Source: 38-11 sp964539975 (GTDB lineage Bacteria; Bacillota; Clostridia; Tissierellales; Dethiosulfatibacteraceae). Taken from it: a DNA stretch of 64,000 bases. The position numbers and the translations under genes were made by a program. This document shows, piece by piece, positions 57,093 to 64,000 of this stretch (positions within the stretch are counted from its first letter, which is position 1; each line of letters begins with the position of its first letter). The stretch spans positions 105,487 to 169,486 of the forward strand of contig CAZIKK010000003.1 of NCBI GenBank assembly GCA_964539975.1. The letters run 5' to 3'. Under the pieces are notes generated by a model. It saw nothing but the letters and a program-made list of their open reading frames with translations, was not told where the DNA came from and did not search any database.

Positions 57093-58295
57093 GTGAAAGC
57101 ATTCAACAAGACGATTGATCATTATTTAACATTTTGGAATCAGCAGGAACCTGAAAAGATTCAGATCAACCAAACATCCTCTTTGGTGTTATGCATCAAG
57201 CAGACCCATCACTACTTACGTTTGAAAAGGCAGATGAATCAAGTATGTAAAAAAATCAAAAATCAACCAACGTTAGACTTGTCAAATGATCCTAGTATGC
57301 AACGGTTGTTTGAATTATGGCTTGGTGTAGACAGTCAAGTGTTGAAACAAAAAATCCATGGGGACTACGCACAATGCACTAGAAGCTTTATTGAAAGAGT
57401 CAAGAACAGATGGGAAAATATGCCAGAAGCCGCAATATTTCAAGCACTTAGAAATGTTTGGATTATGAACACAATCCAAATCATACACGGCATACCGGTT
57501 GAACTGACCAATGCTATATTTGCCTACAGTATGTTGTATCCACTAACAGATAATTATTTGGATGATGAGAAGGTATCTTTGTCAGAAAAACAGGCGTTTT
57601 CCATAAGATTTCGAAATAGATTGGAAGGGTTGTATATAGAACCAAGCAATGCCCATGAAGAGGACATATTTGAGATGGTGAACCTTATTGAGAGACAATT
57701 CAGCCGCATCAAAAACCCAGCTGTTTTTGAAAGCTTGTTAATGATTTATGAAGGACAGTGCATGAGTTTGCAGCAGCAGTATGAGAATTTATCTGAAAAA
57801 GCCATCTTAAGACTTTCCTTTAAAAAGGGTGGGGCTTCTGTAGTGGCGGATGCCTATTTGGTATTGGGAAACCTGAATGAAGATCAAATGATGTTCTATA
57901 CAGGATATGGCATTGCCTTACAACTTGCAGATGACTTGCAGGACTTGAAAGAAGATTTGCAGCACCACCACAAAACGCTTTACAATTATCATTCAAATCT
58001 AAAGAAAAGATGGATGGACACGATAAGACTGATGGCATTGTGTGATGAGATATTGGATGCGGTTCCTATCAAAGAGAACCTATTGAAAGAACAGATGATA
58101 AATCTGTTGAGGAACAGCTTACAACTGCTTGTTTGTGATTCTGTGTATGAACATAAGGATTATTTCTCACAGAATGTAATCCGTCAGATCAGTGGCATGC
58201 AACGTCTTGGGTTAAAGCATCATTGGAAGCTCAAACAAAGAGGTTATCAATGGATTGAAGAGTTAAAACCCATACTTTCAAAGCAGATGCGATAA
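57093..58295 (+). CDS. Class I isoprenoid synthase-like protein
   Basis: 400 residues, all helical. Two acidic motifs recall trans-prenyl transferases: LTDNYLDDEKVS near residue 155 and IALQLADDLQDLKEDL near residue 280, the second matching the DDxxD-type second aspartate-rich region. The first lacks the full DDxxD. The N-terminal 110 residues are not of the prenyl transferase type. A product cannot be predicted. It has a GTG start eight bases after AGGAGG and no close partner genes of isoprenoid metabolism in the window. Confidence 0.65.
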   Translation: MKAFNKTIDHYLTFWNQQEPEKIQINQTSSLVLCIKQTHHYLRLKRQMNQVCKKIKNQPTLDLSNDPSMQRLFELWLGVDSQVLKQKIHGDYAQCTRSFIERVKNRWENMPEAAIFQALRNVWIMNTIQIIHGIPVELTNAIFAYSMLYPLTDNYLDDEKVSLSEKQAFSIRFRNRLEGLYIEPSNAHEEDIFEMVNLIERQFSRIKNPAVFESLLMIYEGQCMSLQQQYENLSEKAILRLSFKKGGASVVADAYLVLGNLNEDQMMFYTGYGIALQLADDLQDLKEDLQHHHKTLYNYHSNLKKRWMDTIRLMALCDEILDAVPIKENLLKEQMINLLRNSLQLLVCDSVYEHKDYFSQNVIRQISGMQRLGLKHHWKLKQRGYQWIEELKPILSKQMR

Positions 58296-58332
58296 CCATT
58301 GAATAATGAAGGGACCTGGGTATAATAATTGA

Positions 58333-58361
58333 TTGATTTCCTGGTTGTTTTTCTATATAAT
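58333..58361 (+). promoter_or_regulatory. Promoter of the first PAS-GGDEF-HD-GYP gene
   Basis: TTGATT, 17 bases, TATAAT. The predicted start near base 58368 rules out the longer in-frame reading that begins upstream of it. Confidence 0.8.
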
Positions 58362-58445
58362 GACCCCATAAGTGACATTTCAATAATAATGAACAAAGAA
58401 ATTTATTATCTAAGCGACCAGAAACAACCGGGGAGTGATTGGCAG

Positions 58446-61127
58446 ATGGAAGCTATTCAAAATAAAATCATAGAAGAAATGCCTTTGGGGTATGCTTTGC
58501 ATCAGTTCATAAAAGATGATAAAGGTGTGCCTTGTGATTATAGATACCTTAAGACAAATGCGCTTTTTGAAACTTATACAGGCCTCCTCGAGGACGAGAT
58601 TTTGAACCGGAAGGTGACAGAAATCCTCCCCACTATTCTTGAGGATTCATTCGATTGGATTGGAACCTATGCTAAAGTGGCTTATGAACAAGAACGTTTA
58701 CAATTTGAACAATACTCCCTTCCTTTGGACAAATGGTACCGGATCTATGCCTATTCACCCATGGAAGGTTTTTTTGTGACTTTGATAGAGGACATTTCAG
58801 AAGACAAATACAAAGAGCAAGAATATTTTGAAGCTCAGAAGGTTATTGAGCGCCAGGAGATCATCATTGAGTTGCATCAGTCCAGTCTAACGGAACCCCA
58901 AGTATTTTTAGATCAAGTCTTAAATGGTGCCTTGAAAATGGTAGAAAGTCAGTACGGCTATATTTTTCTTTACAGTGAAAACGAGAAAGCCTTTACTCTG
59001 AACACTTGGACCAATGGAGTCGTGGAAGATTGTCAAGTGATGGACCCACAAACTATTTACGAATTGGAGAAAACAGGGGTTTGGGGAGAAGTGGTCCGAC
59101 AAAGAAAGCCGATTGTCCTTAACGAGTTTCACAAACAGCATCCTTTAAAGAAAGGGTACCCGGAAGGCCATGTGTCATTAAAAACATTTATGTCCGTTCC
59201 TGTTTTTTCAAATGGAGAGATAGTAGCAGTGGTAGGACTTGCCAATAAACAAGGCGGCTATTCAGAGTATGACGTGAATCAATTGACGATGCTTATGCAA
59301 GGAGCTTGGTTGATTCTGGAAGCAAGAAGTGAAAAAATGAAATCTGAAAAAGCATGGTATCAGTTTGGGCAGATCCTCAATCAGTTACCGATTCTCTTTT
59401 GTGAATTTAATGAAGAAGGAACTTTACAGTTTGTGAATGACCGTTTTTGCGAATTTTTTGATAAGGAACGAAAGGATTTAATTGGAGAATCTTATTTGAA
59501 AGTGATTCCAGAAAACCAGAAAGACGATATACGAGACCGCATGTCAAAACTGTCATTGAATCAGCCCATCGTTGATTACATACATCAAGTAGAAAGTCGA
59601 GGAGATCTACGATGGTTGGAATGGCAAAACATGGCGATTTACGATGATAGAGCGAAGGTGGAGTTTTATTTCTCGATAGGAACAGATATTACAGATAGAA
59701 GACGTCAAGAACTAGAAGAACAAGAAGAGTTGGCACGTTTGAGAGCCGCTTTCGAGAATCATCGGGCGGTTATATTCTTTATCGATCCCGACACGGGAAG
59801 ATTTCTTTATGCGAACCCAGCAGCATCAGCCTTTTATGGTTATTCACGAGAAGAACTTTTGCAAATGACCATATTTGAGATTAATATGCAAGATGATTCA
59901 TTCATTAGAAATCTTGGAGACAGAATATTTAATAGAGAACTAGACTTTTTCACGGTACCCCATCGGTTAAAAAGCGGTGATATCAAAATAGTGGATGTTT
60001 TTAGCAGCCCCATTGACTATCAGAGTAGAAAGGTTTTGTTTTCCATTATTTTTGATGTGACGGAAAAAGAGAAAGCGATGAAAGAAATCAAACAACTGGC
60101 TTATTTTGACTACCTCACCGGTATTTATAATCGCCGGTATTTTGAAGAATCTTTCCGACATCTGAACAAGGAAGAAAACTATCCACTGGCAATCTTGTTG
60201 GGAGATATCAATGGTTTGAAAATGGTAAACGACAATTATGGTAGTAGGGTTGGAGATGCTTTGATAAAAGTAGCCGTAAAGGAGATCCAACAACTGATTC
60301 CAAGCAACAGTTTTTTTGCTCGGATTGGTGGAGATGAATTTGTGATTCTAATTACTCAGGGAGATGAAGAAGAAGTGTTGGCTATTTCAGACCGTTTAGA
60401 ATTGGAGTTGGAAAAGAACATCCAAATTGACGGACATCGTCAGTTAGACCTGTATTTATCCGTGTCTTTTGGTCATGCCATCCAAGAAGAACATCGACAT
60501 AGCATGGATGATTTGATCAAACAGGCGGAAAACCATATTTACAAAAGAAAATATTACAATGCAAAAAGTATGCGCAGTCACATGATCAAAGCCATGATGA
60601 CAACGCTGTTCCAAAAAAGCGAAAGAGAACAGAAACACTCAGAAAGAGTAGGCAATTATTGTGAAGCCATAGCAAAAGCACTGAATTGGGATTTGGAAAG
60701 AACCAATCAAGTAAAAGCAGCAGGCAATTTGCACGACATTGGGAAAATAGGCATTGATGGGAATATACTCAATAAGCCAGGAAAACTCAATGCTGAAGAA
60801 TGGGAAATCATGCAACAACATGCTTCTAAAAGTGCAAAAATATTGGAAGAAATAGAAGAATATGAAGCGATTGCTCAACACGTGGCGGCCCATCACGAAC
60901 GACTGGATGGCAAAGGGTATCCCATGGGTTTGAAAGAGAAGGACATATCGCCGGAGGCGAAAATCATTGCAGTAGCTGATGCATATGACGCCATGACAGA
61001 ATATAGAACTTACCGGAAAGCTATGAGCAAGGAAGAAGCGATTCAAGAATTGTACCGATGTGCTGGAACACAATTTGATCCTGAGATCGTCCAAATTTTT
61101 GTGGAACAAGTGATAGATACAATGTGA
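58446..61127 (+). CDS. PAS-GAF-PAS-PAS-GGDEF-HD-GYP signalling protein
   Basis: 893 residues, no membrane helix. Parts: a PAS-like domain (about 1-115), a GAF domain (about 150-300, with GYIFLYSENEKAF and FMSVPVFSNGEIVAVVGLAN), two PAS domains (about 305-420 and 430-555), a GGDEF domain (FDYLTGIYNRRYF, FFARIGGDEFVIL) and HD-GYP (LHDIGKIGIDG, HHERLDGKGYPMG). Active-site residues of both enzymes are present. No RxxD inhibitory site stands before GGDEF. I start at the ATG ten bases after GGGGAG; an ATG 57 bases earlier has no site. It could make and degrade c-di-GMP in response to a cytoplasmic signal. Confidence 0.88.
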   Translation: MEAIQNKIIEEMPLGYALHQFIKDDKGVPCDYRYLKTNALFETYTGLLEDEILNRKVTEILPTILEDSFDWIGTYAKVAYEQERLQFEQYSLPLDKWYRIYAYSPMEGFFVTLIEDISEDKYKEQEYFEAQKVIERQEIIIELHQSSLTEPQVFLDQVLNGALKMVESQYGYIFLYSENEKAFTLNTWTNGVVEDCQVMDPQTIYELEKTGVWGEVVRQRKPIVLNEFHKQHPLKKGYPEGHVSLKTFMSVPVFSNGEIVAVVGLANKQGGYSEYDVNQLTMLMQGAWLILEARSEKMKSEKAWYQFGQILNQLPILFCEFNEEGTLQFVNDRFCEFFDKERKDLIGESYLKVIPENQKDDIRDRMSKLSLNQPIVDYIHQVESRGDLRWLEWQNMAIYDDRAKVEFYFSIGTDITDRRRQELEEQEELARLRAAFENHRAVIFFIDPDTGRFLYANPAASAFYGYSREELLQMTIFEINMQDDSFIRNLGDRIFNRELDFFTVPHRLKSGDIKIVDVFSSPIDYQSRKVLFSIIFDVTEKEKAMKEIKQLAYFDYLTGIYNRRYFEESFRHLNKEENYPLAILLGDINGLKMVNDNYGSRVGDALIKVAVKEIQQLIPSNSFFARIGGDEFVILITQGDEEEVLAISDRLELELEKNIQIDGHRQLDLYLSVSFGHAIQEEHRHSMDDLIKQAENHIYKRKYYNAKSMRSHMIKAMMTTLFQKSEREQKHSERVGNYCEAIAKALNWDLERTNQVKAAGNLHDIGKIGIDGNILNKPGKLNAEEWEIMQQHASKSAKILEEIEEYEAIAQHVAAHHERLDGKGYPMGLKEKDISPEAKIIAVADAYDAMTEYRTYRKAMSKEEAIQELYRCAGTQFDPEIVQIFVEQVIDTM

Positions 61128-61153
61128 AAAGACTAATTGAGGACGGTAAATGA

Positions 61154-63847
61154 TTGAAAAAAGAGAATAATTTATCTATAAAAAGTGTGATCAGTCTTGT
61201 GACTGGATTAACTTTGCTGATTGTTATTACCAGCATGGGCTACTTGATTTTTAGCAATTGGAAGGATTCGTCAGAAGACATAGCCAGCCGAATATCAGCA
61301 GAGATGAATGACAGCATCAATGATCAGATTGCTGTTTTCATGCAACAACCTTATCATATCAATGAGATGAATTACAGAGTGATCGAGAACGGTATTTTAG
61401 ATGTGGAGAATGATGTTCTTAGAGAACGGTTTTTTTTAGGTGTTTTGGAAGGACATGGCGAAGAGGTATACAGCATCGGATATGGTACCGTATCGGGTGC
61501 CTATTATGGTGCTCGAAGAAACCCATTCGGTGAGCTTGAAATCATGAGAAACGATTGGAGAACAGAAGGACAATCCTGGTATTATGCCGTTGATGACCAA
61601 AAAGAAGCGGGAGAACTAGTGTTAAAGGCAGGATCCTTTGATCCGAGGACACGGATATGGTTTCAAAGAGCCTTGGAAACAGAAAGCCCTGTTTTTTCTC
61701 CAATCTATGAACACTTTATCATGAATGACTTAACCATCACGGCAGCTTGGCCTGTTTACAATGATCAAGGAAGTCTACAAGGAGTGATGGCAACACATAT
61801 GCTGTTATCAACTTTAGGCGATTATTTGAAGCATATCATTGAGCCGGAGGGAGGCTATGGCGTAATTATCGAAAAAGACACAGGACTGTTAGTAGCCAAT
61901 TCCTTTGGACAGAACAATTTTGAAGTATTGGAGAATGGCGAGTACCGCAGATTCATGATTCAAGATCTCAGCACCACGCATCTTCACAGCCTGTACGCCC
62001 AGTATTTGAATGTAGAAGAAACCCATTTTTTTCATTCAGTAGAAGAAGAGTCGTATTCAGTGGACGTGAACAGCATGGATTTGCCAGGGGTTAATTGGGT
62101 TGTATTGACAGCTGTTCCTACAGCTCCTTTCATGGAAGTCATGTTGCATAATATGTATAGGACAATGTGGTTGGCTGCGTTGGCTTTTGTTGTGTTTATA
62201 GTGATTTATCACTATGTGTCGAAAGCTTTGTTTAGACCGGTGGATCAACTGGTTGAGACAGCAGAAGCACTGGCTTCAGGCCATTTAGAGAGAAGGGTGC
62301 CTGTGGTTAGACAAGATGAGATCGGGACGATATCCAACAGCTTAAATAAAGTGGCAGATAAAATGGAGCATTTGATCCACAACCTTGAAGAAACGGTTCA
62401 AATTCGAACCGAGGCATACGATCAGGCAAACAAAGAGTTAGAAAACAGCAAGGATCAACTTCAACTGATTCTAGATTCTACGGCAGAAGCCATTTATGGG
62501 ATGGATATGAACGGGAAGTGTACCTTTTGCAATAACAGTTGTGTTCGACTCTTAGGATACAACAGTCAAGAAGAGCTTCTGGGGAAAAACATGCATGCTC
62601 AGATCCATTATAGTTACAAAGATGGAGCCCCTTTTCCAGGGGATGAGTGCAAGATTTTCAAATCCATTCAAGAAGGCAAAGGCTATCAGGCAGATGACGA
62701 AGTGTTCTGGAAGGCAGATGGAACGTCGATTGAAGTCGAATACTTTGCTTACCCTCAAATACGAGAAGGAAAGATCGTGGGTGCCGTGGTGACTTTCATG
62801 GACATAACGGAGCGTAAGAAAAAAGAAGAAGAAATCCAATACTTGAATTGTCATGATAGCCTTACAGGACTTTACAACAGAAGGTGTTTTGAGGAAAATC
62901 GAGAAGACTATGACAAAGAAGAAAACTTGCCATTATCCGTCATCTTCGCGGACATTAATGGCCTAAAAATGACCAATGATATTTTTGGCCATGAAGCTGG
63001 AGATGAGTTGATCAAAAAATCAGCTGAGATTTTGAAACAATCCTGTAGAGCAGGAGATATGATCGCCCGAATAGGTGGAGATGAGTTTGTGATTCTGTTG
63101 CCAAAAACAAATGAAAAGCAGAGTAAAAAGGTAGAAGATAGGATCAAAGAAAGATTTTCAAATACGCGCATGTCAGCCATTCGATGCAGCATTTCCATCG
63201 GCAGGAACACAAAAAACAGCCTGTCACAATCATTGTCAGAGATCTTGTCAAATGCGGAAAGTCTCATGTACAAAGAAAAAACCATGCAGAGCAAGATAGT
63301 AGATCAAAATATGATTGACACGTTGGTTGAAACCCTTCATGAAAGAAGCCCAGAGGAAGGGATTCATGCCGATTCTGTTAGAGAACTCAGTGGTGATCTA
63401 GCTCAAGTCATGGGTTTATCTGAGTCAGACATAGCCACGGCAAAGCGAGCAGGTTATCTTCATGATATTGGGAAAATCGCTTTGGATGAAAGATTGTTGG
63501 ACAAATTGGAAAAAACACCAGAAGAAAAAGAAGAAGCACGCCAACATTCTGTCATTGGATACCGCATCTTAAATCTTTTCGATGATACTTTGGATTTAGC
63601 GGATTACGTCTACAGTCACCATGAAAGATGGGATGGCAAAGGTTATCCACGGGGATTGAAAGATGAGGAGATTCCTTTGATATCAAGAATCATCGCGATC
63701 GCAGAAGCTTATGATCGGGCGGTGCGTCAAAACGAAAGAGAGGCCATAGAAGTCATAAAGGCAATGAGAGGCACAAAATTTGATCCAGAGGTAGTGGATA
63801 TGTTGGTTGAGATGGTGGTGGAACAAAGAGAAACGCCAGTTGACTAA
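61154..63847 (+). CDS. Cache-HAMP-PAS-GGDEF-HD-GYP receptor
   Basis: 897 residues. A first membrane helix (about 10-32), a Cache-type extracellular sensor (about 40-330, with DWRTEGQSWYYA, KAGSFDPRTRIWFQRAL and SPIYEHFIMNDLTITAAWPV), a second helix (about 335-355), HAMP with LASGHLERRVPVVRQDEIG, PAS (about 430-550), GGDEF (SLTGLYNRRCF, ARIGGDEFVILL) and HD-GYP (LHDIGKIALDE, HHERWDGKGYPRG). An RxxD (RAGD) five residues before GGDEF is the c-di-GMP inhibitory site, absent from the protein before. It starts with TTG 26 bases after that gene, so they form a pair. A strong terminator follows. Confidence 0.88.
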   Translation: MKKENNLSIKSVISLVTGLTLLIVITSMGYLIFSNWKDSSEDIASRISAEMNDSINDQIAVFMQQPYHINEMNYRVIENGILDVENDVLRERFFLGVLEGHGEEVYSIGYGTVSGAYYGARRNPFGELEIMRNDWRTEGQSWYYAVDDQKEAGELVLKAGSFDPRTRIWFQRALETESPVFSPIYEHFIMNDLTITAAWPVYNDQGSLQGVMATHMLLSTLGDYLKHIIEPEGGYGVIIEKDTGLLVANSFGQNNFEVLENGEYRRFMIQDLSTTHLHSLYAQYLNVEETHFFHSVEEESYSVDVNSMDLPGVNWVVLTAVPTAPFMEVMLHNMYRTMWLAALAFVVFIVIYHYVSKALFRPVDQLVETAEALASGHLERRVPVVRQDEIGTISNSLNKVADKMEHLIHNLEETVQIRTEAYDQANKELENSKDQLQLILDSTAEAIYGMDMNGKCTFCNNSCVRLLGYNSQEELLGKNMHAQIHYSYKDGAPFPGDECKIFKSIQEGKGYQADDEVFWKADGTSIEVEYFAYPQIREGKIVGAVVTFMDITERKKKEEEIQYLNCHDSLTGLYNRRCFEENREDYDKEENLPLSVIFADINGLKMTNDIFGHEAGDELIKKSAEILKQSCRAGDMIARIGGDEFVILLPKTNEKQSKKVEDRIKERFSNTRMSAIRCSISIGRNTKNSLSQSLSEILSNAESLMYKEKTMQSKIVDQNMIDTLVETLHERSPEEGIHADSVRELSGDLAQVMGLSESDIATAKRAGYLHDIGKIALDERLLDKLEKTPEEKEEARQHSVIGYRILNLFDDTLDLADYVYSHHERWDGKGYPRGLKDEEIPLISRIIAIAEAYDRAVRQNEREAIEVIKAMRGTKFDPEVVDMLVEMVVEQRETPVD

Positions 63848-63865
63848 GTATATTGCAAAACTAAT

Positions 63866-63897
63866 AAAGGCGCCAAAAATAACTTTTTGGCGCCTTT
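63866..63897. terminator. Bidirectional terminator between the Cache protein gene and crotonase
   Basis: A 14-bp stem AAAGGCGCCAAAAA / TTTTTGGCGCCTTT with a four-base loop, flanked by A and T runs, lying between two convergent genes. Confidence 0.9.
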
Positions 63898-63943
63898 TAT
63901 ATAAGCTTGTTCCCGTTGCCTTGTCTTGGATAAGGCAAATTTA

Positions 63944-64000
63944 TCATTTCCCTTTGTAATTTGGTTTTCTTTTTTCAAAAAAGGCTTTGACGCCTTCTTG
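63944..64000 (-). CDS. Crotonase (enoyl-CoA hydratase family), C-terminal end only
   Basis: The last 18 codons and the stop of a gene that continues beyond the window. The reading is QEGVKAFFEKRKPNYKGK, which matches the usual end of crotonases such as 3-hydroxybutyryl-CoA dehydratase (EG-x-x-AF-x-EKRKP). Which substrate it uses cannot be told from so short a piece. Confidence 0.78.
   Translation of the reverse strand, partial: QEGVKAFFEKRKPNYKGK

Noticed and set aside
60639..61109. 156-residue open frame antisense to the HD-GYP domain
   Set aside because: Phenylalanine-rich shadow of a real gene, no start signal.
1..64000. CRISPR arrays, insertion sequences, prophage, toxin-antitoxin or restriction systems
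   Set aside because: I looked for spaced direct repeats, transposase, integrase and nuclease motifs and found none; the region is a conserved core around the origin plus signalling genes.

Overview
The window is a 64 kb piece of a low-to-moderate GC Firmicutes chromosome, almost certainly an anaerobic member of Clostridia. The reasons are the rpmH-rnpA-yidD-yidC-jag-mnmE-mnmG-rsmG-noc-soj-spo0J / dnaA-dnaN-yaaA-recF-gyrB-gyrA gene order around a replication origin, strong AGGAGG ribosome binding sites, TTG and GTG starts, sigma-A promoters (TTGACA-17-TATAAT), a T-box, PyrR-type leader elements, an Hnd-type [FeFe] hydrogenase and a class I c-di-GMP riboswitch. I cannot fix the genus. No prophage, insertion sequence, CRISPR array or rRNA operon is visible.

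Layout. (1) 1-3367, plus strand: the end of a Na+-translocating NADH:quinone oxidoreductase operon (nqrB partial, nqrC-F), unusual in Clostridia. (2) 3369-9210, minus: pyrBICFKDE for UMP synthesis, behind a leader with a terminator and two PyrR-type boxes. (3) 9211-17121, minus: a ten-gene string from one promoter: cysteine desulfurase-like protein, unknown exported protein, CvpA, YedF, DUF951, aroK, aroD, aroE, malic enzyme and a glycerophosphodiesterase. (4) 17152-21768, minus: hndABCD under a consensus promoter. (5) 21922-30745, minus: spo0J, soj, noc, rsmG, mnmG, mnmE, jag, yidC, yidD, rnpA, rpmH. (6) 30757-33677: a nitronate monooxygenase-like gene sits between rpmH and dnaA; DnaA boxes lie on both sides of dnaA, so the origin looks bipartite. 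(7) 33678-41966, plus: dnaN, yaaA, recF, gyrB, gyrA, then an anti-sigma antagonist / anti-sigma / sigma-B-F-type sigma module directly behind gyrA. (8) 42021-49019: a UPF0182 membrane protein, lipoate ligase, an FNR-type regulator and a ric-DUF1858-DUF438 operon with an FNR box. (9) 49042-53962: a serine T-box, serS, a D,D-carboxypeptidase and two permeases. (10) 53959-63898: tRNA-Arg(CCU), an HD-GYP gene behind a c-di-GMP-I riboswitch, a MerR-RDD fusion, an isoprenoid-synthase-like protein and two large PAS/GAF or Cache GGDEF-HD-GYP proteins. The window ends in the tail of a crotonase gene on the minus strand.

How parts fit. The chromosome-segregation genes spo0J and noc have matching sites in the same window: a parS-type palindrome in the cysteine desulfurase gene, a one-mismatch parS in yedF, and Noc-type 16-bp palindromes in pyrD and mnmE, plus a one-mismatch copy in the DUF401 gene. 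The FNR-like protein has four cysteines placed as in FNR and an E..SR recognition helix, and an FNR box sits at about -41.5 of the next operon, which encodes iron-sulfur repair and hemerythrin proteins. Region 10 is a c-di-GMP cluster with three HD-GYP proteins, two GGDEF domains and one riboswitch.

The best candidates for something not well described are the MerR-RDD membrane-tethered regulator with an operator in its own 19-bp promoter spacer, the gyrA-linked sigma module with a degenerate anti-sigma ATPase, and the orphan isoprenoid-synthase-like gene. All functional calls come from reading motifs; no database search was run.
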